DNA of 52,201 nt from Acidobacteriaceae bacterium (GTDB taxonomy: Bacteria; Acidobacteriota; Terriglobia; Terriglobales; Acidobacteriaceae): positions 1 to 52,201 of the forward strand of contig JARLFY010000034.1 in the NCBI GenBank assembly GCA_031296325.1. The letters run 5' to 3'. Below the pieces are notes generated by a model that was not told where the DNA came from, searched no databases, and saw nothing but the letters and a program-made list of their open reading frames with translations. Each line of letters starts with the position of its first letter. Position 1 is the first letter of the stretch. The translations under genes were made by a program, and so were the position numbers. Positions 1 through 8,122 of the stretch are shown here, piece after piece.

Positions 1-2
1 CG

Positions 3-386
3 CTACAGTATCTCTCCGGCGGTCTCAACTCGGTTGGGGCAGGCAATGGGGTAGGAAAAGTTGCATGCGCCTCTTCAACCGGACCGTTCTGCGACTCTGG
101 CAGCTTCATGATCGGCGATGCTCCGCGTATCGCTCCGTACGCCCTACGTGGACAGAGCGTTTATCGTCTGACCAGCGCGCTTCGTCGCACGTTTGACGTA
201 TACGGTCGGACGAAGTTCGTCTTCGGGGTTGACTGCCAGAACGTGACCAATCACGTCACCTTTGGCAACAACTCCGCCAACAACCAGATCGGCGTCAATG
301 TTGATAGCTCGTCCGCCTTTGGCACGGTCAACTTTGCCAGCGGCGACCCACGCGCCTTCCAGTTCTCGGGAAGACTGGTCTTCTAA
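3..386 (+). CDS. TonB-dependent receptor, Oar-like, C-terminal fragment (partial)
   Basis: Open frame running in from the left edge of the window and ending at TAA 384-386. Only the last ~127 residues are present. The end contains the pattern of large Oar-like outer-membrane receptors: alternating beta-strand residues, an 'NVTNHVTFG' segment and a terminal aromatic (LVF), as expected for a C-terminal beta-barrel strand. The same kind of ending (NVLNHTTFATIG ... KVSF) is seen in the complete receptor at 19645-23469, which supports the call. The N-terminal signal peptide, carboxypeptidase-regulatory domain and plug lie outside the window. Substrate unknown. Followed by a strong hairpin at 419-470. 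Confidence 0.8.
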   Translation, partial: LQYLSGGLNSVGAGNGVGKVACASSTGPFCDSGSFMIGDAPRIAPYALRGQSVYRLTSALRRTFDVYGRTKFVFGVDCQNVTNHVTFGNNSANNQIGVNVDSSSAFGTVNFASGDPRAFQFSGRLVF

Positions 387-418
387 CCGCCGGTTGCTGA
401 AGTGATCGGCAAAACATG

Positions 419-470
419 GAGCCAACAGCTTACAGACCGCTTCAAGTCTGTAGGCTGTTGGCTCTTCTTC
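419..470 (+). terminator. Stem-loop terminator after TonB receptor fragment
   Basis: Left arm 419-437 (GAGCCAACAGC then ACAGAC after two unpaired bases) pairs with right arm 446-464 (GTCTGT, two unpaired bases, GCTGTTGGCTC); loop 438-445. It is followed by a pyrimidine run (TTCTTC) rather than a pure U tract. It lies 33 nt after the stop codon of the upstream gene. Confidence 0.7.
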
Positions 471-502
471 ATGAGGAAGGGGCTCCCTGTTCTCCGATCA
501 GA

Positions 503-604
503 GTAGTTCTCGTAATGGTGCATGCCGTCGTCGAATAAAAAGCGGATTCCTCCGCTTTGCTACGGAATGACAAATACTGTGGACTACAGTAATTATGAAA
601 CTAC
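503..604 (+). repeat. Dispersed TIR/GGAATGACA element, copy A
   Basis: Left end GTAGTTCTCGTAATGG and right end, reverse-complemented, GTAGTTTCATAATTAC form imperfect terminal inverted repeats. The core contains GATTCCTCCGC and CTACGGAATGACAAA, shared with the other copies in the window. No coding potential. Confidence 0.75.
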
Positions 605-735
605 CCGAGTATTGGCATGGCGCGGCTTATGCAGGATGCGGAGAGCGGTTGTTGGATGGTACCCTTCACAGTAGGGCCTACATTAGTTTGATGGAGTAGT
701 TTAGGCTCTCTCGACGGAGAGGACTGAGGAGATAT

Positions 736-1821
736 ATGCCTAGCGAACAGGAGGTTCGGTGGTCGCAGCTGAAGGTTGGCGTGATCGTTCTGGTGGCGGT
801 CGCGGTTCTGACGGTGCTTCTGTTTCTGATGACGAGCACGTCGGGGCTGGGCGTCTTCTCGCACAAGCTGATGGTGACGACGTACTTTGAGAACTCGGCT
901 GGGTTGAAGGTTGGTGCGCCGGTAAATCTGGAAGGCGTCACCATCGGAAACGTGAAGAAGATTCTTGTCACCACGGAGCGAGAGCGCAAGCTGACTCCGG
1001 TCGAGGTGGTTATGCAGATCGACAGCAAGTATAAGGAAAGTCTGCATGCGGATTCGACCGCCGCGCTGTCCACGGTGGGCGTTCTGGGAGACACGGTCGT
1101 TGACATCAATAGCCAGATGGCAACAGGGCCGACGATCGAAGACGGAGCCGTGTTGAAGACGCTGGAGACGCCCAGTATTCAGGACGTGGTGAAGGCCAGT
1201 CAGGGAACGATTGAGAGCCTGAACGTGGTGCTGGGAAAGATGAATGTCATCGTCGACAATATGCAGTCGGGCAAGGGGTCGATTGGACTGCTGATCAACA
1301 ACCCAGATTTGTATTACAAGGCGGTGACGACGGTCGATCAGTTGAACAAGTTGGAGGTCGGCCTCAACGAAGGGCACGGCTCGGTGGGAAAGTTGATGAC
1401 CGACGACACTATGTACAACCGGTTGAACGACGCTGCCGGAAAGCTGGATGAGATTGCGACGCAACTGAACAGTGGCAAGGGTTCGGCGGGTAAGCTGCTG
1501 AAGGACGAGTCGCTGTATAACAACGCGAACGCTTCGCTGGCTCACATGAACTCGATTCTGGCCGATGCCGATGCGGGCAAGGGATCGGTTGGAATGCTGA
1601 TCAAGGATCCTGCCTTCGCCCGGAGTTTGAACGATACGCTGACCAAGACGGATGCGCTGGTGACGGCCATCAACGATGGCAAGGGAACGCTGGGAAAACT
1701 GGCGACCGACGATACGGCGTATACCAATCTGAATAAATTGTTAACCGAGAGTACGACGCTGGTGACGACCATTCGTCAGGATCCCAAGAAGTATCTGACG
1801 ATTCACATGAAGATCTTCTAG
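736..1821 (+). CDS. MCE/MlaD family protein with 34-residue repeats
   Basis: 361 aa. An N-terminal membrane anchor (about residues 12-32) is followed by an MCE domain (about 44-120; 'SAGLKVGAPVNLEGVTIG' is the family signature). MCE proteins are periplasmic, membrane-anchored substrate-binding parts of lipid transport systems of the Mla type. From residue 179 the C-terminal half consists of five units of exactly 34 residues, each starting GxGS/T-x-G, ending at 348, then a DPKKYL tail typical of the family. Start ATG 736 is supported by GAGGAG about 6 nt upstream. No ABC permease or ATPase gene of an Mla system adjoins it, so it probably works with components encoded elsewhere. Lipid substrate unknown. 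Confidence 0.88.
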   Translation: MPSEQEVRWSQLKVGVIVLVAVAVLTVLLFLMTSTSGLGVFSHKLMVTTYFENSAGLKVGAPVNLEGVTIGNVKKILVTTERERKLTPVEVVMQIDSKYKESLHADSTAALSTVGVLGDTVVDINSQMATGPTIEDGAVLKTLETPSIQDVVKASQGTIESLNVVLGKMNVIVDNMQSGKGSIGLLINNPDLYYKAVTTVDQLNKLEVGLNEGHGSVGKLMTDDTMYNRLNDAAGKLDEIATQLNSGKGSAGKLLKDESLYNNANASLAHMNSILADADAGKGSVGMLIKDPAFARSLNDTLTKTDALVTAINDGKGTLGKLATDDTAYTNLNKLLTESTTLVTTIRQDPKKYLTIHMKIF

Positions 1822-2016
1822 GTGGAGCGGGGGAAGGATCTTTCGCATGTTCCCGAACCATCTGGCTGTAGATAACTGTTTCTATCGAAAGTGTTCTGTT
1901 GAAAGTGGCGCAAAGTCTCCGTAGCTTCTACAATAGAACAGGATTCGTATCCCCAAGAGTTGCTCGCAGCATAGGGCGCGTCGCAGTCAGGCCGCTAGCG
2001 AGGATTAAGGAAGCGC

Positions 2017-3240
2017 ATGACGTTGAGCAGGATTGGCCGGATTTCGCGGGCCTTGGTCGTATCCATGGCGGTAGTGCTGGGCATGTCGGCTTGTGGCGGC
2101 TACACGGCCGGTTTCATGTGGGTTCTGGGTACGCAATACAACCAGATCGCTGGCTTCAAGATTGACGACTACACGGGGAATCTGACCGCGATGGTCAACT
2201 CGCCCTACTCCTCAGGGGGTACCAACCCGGTGTCTCTGGTGGTGCGAGCGGCGGGGAACTTTGTCTTCGTCGTGAACAAGGGAACCCTGAACGCCAGCGG
2301 GATTAGCAATGGAGATGGCAACGTCTCGGTCTTCGCGGTAGGCGAGGACGGCGTTCTGACCTTCCAGAACTCGTACAGCACCGCTGGAAATGCGCCAATC
2401 TGGGCGGCGGTGGATGGAACGGGAAGCTTCCTGTACGTTCTCGACTCGCAGGCTCCGGACTATGCGACCACTGGCAATGGGGACATCACGGTCTTCGGAG
2501 TGGACGGCAGCACGGGGCGCTTGCAGCTTGTGCCGAACCAGTTGCAGAAGAACAGCGCTGGGCAACAGTTGAACTACTTTGAAGTGGGCAAGGCTCCGAT
2601 TACCATGCGCAGCAGCGGTAGCTGCATCTACACGCTCGATTCGGATCAGACGGTCTTCCCCTATGGAATTGGCAGCAATGGCCAGCTTGCGCTTCAGGCC
2701 AGCTCGTCGATTCCTTTGAATACGGTCAAGGCGACTTCGATCAACGCTACGGGCACCAGCATCTATGTAACGGATTCAGGCTCGTCGCTGTCTACCGGGG
2801 GAACGGTGATTCCCTTCACGCCCGGAGCGAACTGCTCGCTGAGTGTGCAGTCCGGCGGCGCGGTGTCGAATCTGGCGACGACGTCCAAGCCGGCTTACAG
2901 CTTGACCGACTCGAAGGGCAAGTATCTCTATGTAGCGAACCAGAGCAGTACCAACACGAACTACGCCAACAGCACGATCTCGGCGTATGTGATCGAGTCG
3001 ACGGGCCAGTTGCAGCCGGTATCGGACAGCAGCAATCCTTACCCAGTCGGAAGCGGGCCAGTGTGCATGGTGGAGGATCCATCGAGCCAGTATCTCTATA
3101 CGTCCAATAACGACGGAACGATTACTGGACGATTGATCGATCAGAACACCGGTCAGCTCACGAGCCTGACGCGTGGTTCGTCGTTTACCGCATTCTCGGG
3201 CCCGGCAGGGTGTCTTATTGTAAGCGGAAACGTTGATTAG
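2017..3240 (+). CDS. Beta-propeller (lactonase-like) lipoprotein, paralog 1
   Basis: 407 aa. A type II signal peptide ends in lipobox LGMSAC with Cys at residue 26, so it is an exported lipoprotein. The mature part carries repeated blades with SLVVRAAGNFVFVVN, FLYVLD, SIYVTDS and YLYTSN strands, the pattern of the lactonase/YncE-like beta-propeller family (6-phosphogluconolactonase-like fold). Most such acidobacterial proteins have no known substrate, and I see no reason to assign an enzymatic reaction. First of three tandem paralogs; it is the most divergent, with GGYTAGFMW after the lipobox Cys where the others have DYTVxYxYM. Ends at TAG 3238-3240. Confidence 0.85.
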   Translation: MTLSRIGRISRALVVSMAVVLGMSACGGYTAGFMWVLGTQYNQIAGFKIDDYTGNLTAMVNSPYSSGGTNPVSLVVRAAGNFVFVVNKGTLNASGISNGDGNVSVFAVGEDGVLTFQNSYSTAGNAPIWAAVDGTGSFLYVLDSQAPDYATTGNGDITVFGVDGSTGRLQLVPNQLQKNSAGQQLNYFEVGKAPITMRSSGSCIYTLDSDQTVFPYGIGSNGQLALQASSSIPLNTVKATSINATGTSIYVTDSGSSLSTGGTVIPFTPGANCSLSVQSGGAVSNLATTSKPAYSLTDSKGKYLYVANQSSTNTNYANSTISAYVIESTGQLQPVSDSSNPYPVGSGPVCMVEDPSSQYLYTSNNDGTITGRLIDQNTGQLTSLTRGSSFTAFSGPAGCLIVSGNVD

Positions 3241-3311
3241 CTCAGTTGTTCCGTGGCTCGCATCGGGTTGCAGTCGAAACGTCTGTTCAGTGGAAGCGTC
3301 AGGATGCAGGT

Positions 3312-3346
3312 GCTCGGAAGCAAGGCGATGGTCGCCCCTTCCGAGC
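3312..3346 (+). promoter_or_regulatory. Hairpin in spacer between propeller paralogs 1 and 2
   Basis: GCTCGGAAG (3312-3320) pairs perfectly with CTTCCGAGC (3338-3346), and an inner GGCGA/TCGCC stem is nested inside. No U tract follows. It lies 38 nt before the start of the second propeller gene, so it may be an mRNA leader structure, a processing site or a weak terminator. The role is inference. Confidence 0.5.
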
Positions 3347-3384
3347 GGGATGGGGGTGGAGATTGTTTGCCCCGGAGTTATGCT

Positions 3385-4596
3385 ATGAAGTTGAAACCGA
3401 TGGGCCGTGTGGTGACGGCTTCGATGTTGTCTCTGGCGATGGCGCTCGGCCTCACGGCGTGCAGTAATGACTACACCGTCGCGTACCTGTATATGGCGAC
3501 GTCGAAGGCGCTGCCCCATGGTTTCATCAATGGCTATCAGATCGACTATCAGTCAGGCTCGCTATTGCCGCTGGCCGATTCGCCGATCGACGCCGGCGGG
3601 AGAGACACGGTCGCTATCGTGGCCGCGCCCAACAACCTCTTCCTGTATACGGTTAATAACTTTGACTCCGATGTAACGTTGTTCGGCATTGGAACCGACG
3701 GCAAGCTGTATCCGCAGCATACTTACAATATTTCGGGAAGCCTTCCTACGGCGGCGGCAATCGACGCGGCGGGCAAGTTTCTCTATGTGACATTCACCTA
3801 TCAGAACAATGCCGACGGATCGCAACTGTATTCTCCTGCGAATCCCGGGCCAGGCGGAGTCAGCATCTTCCCCATCAACTCGGACAATACGTTGGGAACT
3901 CCGACTACGGTGAAGGTGGGACGAAATCCGGTGGGGATTGTGACTAGTACGGTGGGCAACTTTGTCTATGTGATCGAACAGGACTCGGCCAGTTCGGCCA
4001 ATCTGCTGGGCTTTGCACAGTATTCGACGACCGGCGCGTTGACTTTGCTTCCGAATCAGACGATCAACTCCGGCAATGTCGCTTCCTCCGGCTTCCCGTC
4101 GGGTTCGGCTCCGAATGGAATGATCGAAGACAAGACGGGAACGCATCTTTATGTCACCGATCAGACGCTGGGTGTCGTGGCCGCGTACACGCTGAACAAC
4201 GGCGTTCCGACCTGGATTGGCCAGACTCCGACCGATGCGAATCCCATGGGAATGTCGTTCGATCTGAGCGGGAAGTATCTTTATGTGGCGGCTTACGGCG
4301 CGAACGCTGTGGATGGATATACCTTGAGCGCGAATGGGCTACCGGTACGTTCAACCGTGGCTGCGAGTTCGGCGACGGGAACGGGGCCAACCTGCATCGC
4401 GGTCAATGGCGCGCCGAGCAACGCCAATCCGAGTCACGCGGAGTATCTGTATACATCGAATCAGCTTGGCGGAAACATTACAGGCGAGCAGTTGAATGCG
4501 CAGGATGGCAGTCTGGATCAGATTCAGGGAACTCCGTTCAGCGGCAGCGCTCTGCCGACCTGTGCGGTGATCGTTCCGGCGCTACCGCTGCGGTAG
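3385..4596 (+). CDS. Beta-propeller (lactonase-like) lipoprotein, paralog 2
   Basis: 403 aa from ATG 3385. The same open frame extends upstream to 3253, but the ATG at 3385 has CGGAG 7 nt upstream and begins a proper signal peptide with lipobox LGLTAC, Cys at residue 26, exactly as in the paralogs on both sides. After the Cys comes SNDYTVAYLYM, nearly the same as paralog 3. Blades contain FLYTVNN, FLYVTF, FVYVIEQ, HLYVTDQ, YLYVAAY and YLYTSNQ strands. Probable outer-membrane or periplasmic-face lipoprotein with a beta-propeller; ligand or reaction unknown. Part of a tandem triplication, probably co-transcribed with its neighbours. Confidence 0.85.
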   Translation: MKLKPMGRVVTASMLSLAMALGLTACSNDYTVAYLYMATSKALPHGFINGYQIDYQSGSLLPLADSPIDAGGRDTVAIVAAPNNLFLYTVNNFDSDVTLFGIGTDGKLYPQHTYNISGSLPTAAAIDAAGKFLYVTFTYQNNADGSQLYSPANPGPGGVSIFPINSDNTLGTPTTVKVGRNPVGIVTSTVGNFVYVIEQDSASSANLLGFAQYSTTGALTLLPNQTINSGNVASSGFPSGSAPNGMIEDKTGTHLYVTDQTLGVVAAYTLNNGVPTWIGQTPTDANPMGMSFDLSGKYLYVAAYGANAVDGYTLSANGLPVRSTVAASSATGTGPTCIAVNGAPSNANPSHAEYLYTSNQLGGNITGEQLNAQDGSLDQIQGTPFSGSALPTCAVIVPALPLR

Positions 4597-4716
4597 TTCT
4601 CGCTGCGGTAGAGAGATTTGGGTAATGCGCTGGCTTGCAGAGGTTGCGGCTGGACGGGCAACAGGCAGGACAGGATTTTCAGCAGGCGGCGCAAGCTGCC
4701 GGGATGAAGGAATCAG

Positions 4717-5907
4717 ATGAACTTGCATACGATCAGTCGTACGATGAAGCTCTCGGTGGTCTCTCTGGCGATGGTTCTGGGCCTCGCGTCCTGCTCGCTC
4801 GACTATACGGTCGGGTACGTTTACATGACGACGAACAAGAGCAATCCGGGGCTGATCGATCAGTACGCCATCGACTTTGACTCGGGCGCGCTCTCGGAGA
4901 TCGGCACCCCGATCGCCGCAGGCAACAATCCAGTGACGCTGGTGGCTACGCCGAGCGGTAAGTTCATCTATGTGGTCAATCAGGGCGACTCGACGGTGCA
5001 GGAGTTCGCGGTGCAGAGCGATGGTACGCTCGCCTCGAAGAACGTCTACGCAACCGGAGGAGCGCATCCGACGGCGGTGGCGATTGATCCGCAGGGAGCG
5101 TTCCTGTACGTGACGAACACCTACGTGGCAGGCGCTTCCACGGGAACGGGCGTGGTGTCGATCTTCCCGGTGAATGCGGACAACTCGCTGGGGTCGGTTT
5201 CGCTTCAGCCGGTGGGCAAGAATCCGGTGGGGATTACGACGAGCTACTTCAACCACTATGTGTACGTGGTGGATCAGCAGACTTCGACGTCCGGCATGAT
5301 TCTTGGCTTCTCGCAGAACACGACGACGGGTGCGTTGACGACGGTCTCGGGAACATCGATTGTCGGAACGGCGGGCAATTCGCTGGTCTCTGGATTTGCC
5401 GCTGGCGTGACCCCTAGCGCAATCGCCGAGGATCAGACCTCGCGGTTCGTCTATGTGACCGATCAGACCTCGAACCAGTTGATCGGCTACTCGGTGCAGA
5501 ACGGCGGAAATCTTCTGGCGATGGTCAATGGGCCGTTCAACACGGGACTTTATCCGGCGAACCTCACCATTGATCCGACTGGAAAGCTGATCTATGTGGT
5601 GAACTATAACGCCAGTTCCGTGCAGGGCTATGCGATCGATTCGGCAACCGGAACAGCATCGCCGGCAGTCGGGGCGTATGCGACTGCGACGGGAGCAGGA
5701 CCAACCTGCGTGGCCATCGATCCTGCAATCGGCAACTTCCTGTTCACCTCGGACAGTCTGGACAACACGGTGACCGGCGAGAGACTCAATACGGGGACGG
5801 GCGGATTGACGGCCGTTCAAAACTCTCCCTTCACCGGCTCTGGACAGCCAACCTGTCTGACGGTTGTGGCGAATGGTTCGCACGCATCGCAGACCATCGT
5901 TCCGTAA
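4717..5907 (+). CDS. Beta-propeller (lactonase-like) lipoprotein, paralog 3
   Basis: 396 aa. Signal peptide with lipobox LGLASC (Cys 26), then SLDYTVGYVYM. Blade strands include FIYVVNQ, FLYVTNT, YVYVVDQ, FVYVTDQ, LIYVVNY and FLFTSD. Closest to paralog 2 in the region after the lipobox and in the GERLN/GEQLN motif near the C-terminus. AAGGA lies just upstream of ATG 4717. Last gene of the triplet, ending 27 nt before a strong intrinsic terminator. Function beyond an exported propeller lipoprotein cannot be read from the sequence. Confidence 0.85.
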   Translation: MNLHTISRTMKLSVVSLAMVLGLASCSLDYTVGYVYMTTNKSNPGLIDQYAIDFDSGALSEIGTPIAAGNNPVTLVATPSGKFIYVVNQGDSTVQEFAVQSDGTLASKNVYATGGAHPTAVAIDPQGAFLYVTNTYVAGASTGTGVVSIFPVNADNSLGSVSLQPVGKNPVGITTSYFNHYVYVVDQQTSTSGMILGFSQNTTTGALTTVSGTSIVGTAGNSLVSGFAAGVTPSAIAEDQTSRFVYVTDQTSNQLIGYSVQNGGNLLAMVNGPFNTGLYPANLTIDPTGKLIYVVNYNASSVQGYAIDSATGTASPAVGAYATATGAGPTCVAIDPAIGNFLFTSDSLDNTVTGERLNTGTGGLTAVQNSPFTGSGQPTCLTVVANGSHASQTIVP

Positions 5908-5934
5908 TCAGCTTGATTGGCACTGATGATTGCA

Positions 5935-5960
5935 AAAAGCCCCCTGAAATGGGGGCTTTT
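5935..5960 (+). terminator. Intrinsic terminator after propeller cluster
   Basis: AAAAGCCCCC (5935-5944), loop TGAAAT, GGGGGCTTTT (5951-5960): a perfect 10-bp stem ending in a T run. The A-rich 5' flank would also allow termination from the other strand. Confidence 0.9.
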
Positions 5961-5991
5961 CTGCCTAGGGAGTTTGCAGGACAAGAGGGAA

Positions 5992-6026
5992 GCGGATTCC
6001 TCCGCTTCGCTACGGAATGACAAACA
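5992..6026 (+). repeat. Core-only fragment of the GGAATGACA repeat
   Basis: Contains AGCGGATTCCTCCGC followed by TTCGCTACGGAATGACAAAC, the core seen in the full elements. No clear left terminal inverted repeat is present. It sits 54 nt before the complete copy B. Confidence 0.6.
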
Positions 6027-6079
6027 AAGATAGGCAACAGCAACAGAAGCGGCTGCTTTTGCCGTTGCGGTTGTCTTTA

Positions 6080-6232
6080 TAGCATTTTCCCCAAGGGGAT
6101 AGAGTTCCGTGGCGCGAGCGAAAAGCGGATTCCTCCGCTGCGCTGCGGAATGACAAACAAAGATGCTTGGGAATGACAAACAAAGAGGCTTGGGAATGAC
6201 AGATCTCTATAGCCAATCCCCAAAATGCTCTC
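6080..6232 (+). repeat. Dispersed TIR/GGAATGACA element, copy B
   Basis: Left end TAGCATTTTCCCCAAGGGG; right end reverse-complemented GAGCATTTTGGGGATTGG. The core GGATTCCTCCGC...GCGGAATGACAAACAAAGA is followed by two more TGGGAATGACA units, giving three tandem GGAATGACA units in all. Confidence 0.8.
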
Positions 6233-6300
6233 GCCCTTGATACTCGCATTGAACTGTCAGTGACAGGACGCTAGAGCCATTTCAGCGATGCGGCGGTGCT

Positions 6301-7446
6301 TCATCTTGCCGGAATGGATCTCCTGCGCAGGATCGCCTTGCGGGCAGGATTCTCGATCAGATGAAGGGCGGCGAAGGCCAGCAGAATCGTGGCGGCGTAG
6401 GAGATCCAGGGATCGTATGCGGCGAGGTGCAGCCGCTCCCAGACCTGATAGTGGCGAAGAAGGTTCATGAAGTTGAAGTGCAGCAGGAAGAGGCAGTAGC
6501 TGGCCTCGCCAAACATCACCAGAGGGCGCCAGGAGAAGACGGAGGCGATAAGGTTCTGCCCGCTGAGGCCGAGGATGAGCGCGGCGAAGAGCGGCGTCAT
6601 CAGGCCTCCGTGCATCAGGATGTAGGAGATGTAAGGTATGGCCTTGGCGTAGAAGACTGTGAGGGTGAGCAGGCTGGCGGCGGCCAGCAGGGTTCTCTGA
6701 AGGGTGCTGAGTACGAGGCTGGAGTGAAGCCTGCCCAGCGTCGTGCCAACAAAAAAAGTGGCGAGGTAGGCCAGCGGCGTGTACTTGAGCGCGCGCAGCC
6801 AGTAGCCGTAGCTGTAGCGATCGAGCGGCGCGGCGAGGTGGTCTGGGTTGAGCAGGATGTAGAGCGTGTGGGGGAGCAGCCCAACGCCCCAGATGGCGAA
6901 CAGAAGAGCGATCAGGCGCGTCGGAGACTTGGGCCAGGGCAGGCGGATGATCCAGGGGAACGCGACGTAGAAGAGAGCCTCGGTTGAGAGCGTCCAGGCC
7001 ACGGTGTTCCAGAAGGTGGCGAGCGAGGGACTCCAGCCCTGAAGAAGCAGCGGAGTCAGAACAACGCCGCTCAAAAAATCCAGATGGGAGTGGGCGTGCC
7101 ACTCGGTGCGAAGCATGTCGAACGAGAGCGCGAGAGAGAGCAGGTAGACCGGATAGAGTCGGGCAAAACGGGCGCGCCAGAAATCTCGCTGGAGCAGAGG
7201 TCCGGGCCGATCAGAGTAGCTGTACGTCATCACATAGCCGGAGAGAAGAAAAAAGAAACCAACGAAGACGAAGGCGTTGTCGATGAGCGGCGAAAGAAGT
7301 TGCAGGTGCGGCGGGGTGAAGTGAAAGAGCATGATGCTGAGCGCAAGCAGGGCGCGCAGACCAGTGAGCGCAGGAAGCTGCGGCTTGCGGACTGGTTGCG
7401 CTGGACCTTCGCTGGAACTTGTCGTCATCTGGTGCCGATCCCCCAT
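6301..7446 (-). CDS. Acyltransferase 3 family membrane protein (OafA/YrhL type)
   Basis: 381 aa if started at 7446. An alternative ATG at 7428 has GGGGGAT 9 nt upstream and may be the real start. Family features: N-terminal LTGLRALLALSIMLFHF with the conserved Arg and His, FFLLSGYVMTYSY, about ten hydrophobic segments and a C-terminal ENPARK motif. Members are inner-membrane O-acyltransferases that acetylate or acylate sugars, peptidoglycan or other envelope substrates. No glycan locus adjoins it, so the substrate is unknown. It is divergent from the ABC-F gene across a long repeat-rich spacer. Confidence 0.87.
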   Translation of the reverse strand: MGDRHQMTTSSSEGPAQPVRKPQLPALTGLRALLALSIMLFHFTPPHLQLLSPLIDNAFVFVGFFFLLSGYVMTYSYSDRPGPLLQRDFWRARFARLYPVYLLSLALSFDMLRTEWHAHSHLDFLSGVVLTPLLLQGWSPSLATFWNTVAWTLSTEALFYVAFPWIIRLPWPKSPTRLIALLFAIWGVGLLPHTLYILLNPDHLAAPLDRYSYGYWLRALKYTPLAYLATFFVGTTLGRLHSSLVLSTLQRTLLAAASLLTLTVFYAKAIPYISYILMHGGLMTPLFAALILGLSGQNLIASVFSWRPLVMFGEASYCLFLLHFNFMNLLRHYQVWERLHLAAYDPWISYAATILLAFAALHLIENPARKAILRRRSIPAR

Positions 7447-8122
7447 CGGTATCTAAGTCTCAAAATATTCAAAATAAAGGGGAAAACAGGGAGGCGCGGT
7501 TGGTATTCCTTGGGTAAGGTATTCATTCTGAATACTTCATTTGTAAAGTCTATGGAATCAACGTGTTGCTGTTGTCTGTCCGGCGCTTATCTCTTTCCCG
7601 ATTTAAAGTATAGTCGTTTGGGATAACTGGAATGCCAACTATTTGTATTCGGTAAGTTGTTTGTTTGGATTGTGTTATATGGATTATTGAAGGGGATGGG
7701 GTTGACAGGCTATAGCGCGGGCCTTCAGCCCTTGGTCGCTGTGTCGGGTGTTTTTCTAGGCCTTCGGTCTGGGCTGGTATAGGACGGGCCTTCGGCCCTT
7801 GCCAGACAACGGCAAAAGCAACAGCAGATCCCCTTCGGGGATGACAAACAAAAACGAGCAATGGCAAAAGCAAGGGCAACGGCAAAGACAGTTGGTGCGA
7901 GCGTTGTTCCTCCCACCCATCGCGATGTTGCCGCGATGAGTGGGGCACCCGGAAGTTTTCTGCTGACCCCACCTTAGCGACGATAAGACCGTCGCGAAGA
8001 TGGGGAACCCGGTTTCAGCCATGAAGATGGCACCCGGTTTCAGTTTGAGATGGGAGACTTGGGTTTCAGGCGTGAAGGTGGGCATTCAGCGAAAGTAGTG
8101 CATCCTCTTCAATAGTGAGAAA
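7447..8122. other. Repeat-rich intergenic region 7447-8122
   Basis: No gene supported. From left to right: a 45-nt segment (7618-7661) similar to 51765-51813; several GGGCCTTCGGCCC-type short palindromes (7716-7802); a short GATCCCCTTCGGGGATGACA variant of the dispersed core (7821-7856); two large stem-loops with CCCAC...GTGGGGCACCC ends (7910-8010); then tandem GGCACCCGGTTTCAG-like units up to about 8075. The promoters of the two divergent flanking genes must lie at its edges. Confidence 0.6.
7910..8012 (+). repeat. GGGGCACCC stem-loop repeats (two adjacent hairpins)
   Basis: Hairpin 1: CCCAC..CATCGCG (from 7911) pairs with CGCGATG..GTGGG. Hairpin 2: CCCCACCTTAGCGACG (from 7967) pairs with CGTCGCGAAGATGGGG. 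Each is followed by a (GCA/GAA)CCCGG tail. A related unit occurs at 35201-35246, so this is a second dispersed palindromic family. Confidence 0.65.

Larger units (their letters stand above)
387..735. other. Intergenic region 387-735
   Basis: Holds the stem-loop at 419-470, one copy of the dispersed inverted-repeat element (503-604) and the leader of the MCE gene. Just upstream of that gene a short palindrome (CTCTC...GAGAG, about 702-721) precedes the ribosome-binding sequence GAGGAG. No further gene is supported. Confidence 0.5.

Noticed and set aside
4582..5883. Long antisense reading frame (433 codons) opposite propeller paralog 3
   Set aside because: Arg/His-rich composition, opposite a well-supported lipoprotein gene; a shadow of codon bias. 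The same holds for 39995-41653, 42401-43852 and 43868-44833.
5992..6232. CRISPR-like spaced repeats
   Set aside because: The repeated GGAATGACA units are few, unevenly spaced and diverge; no cas gene nearby.
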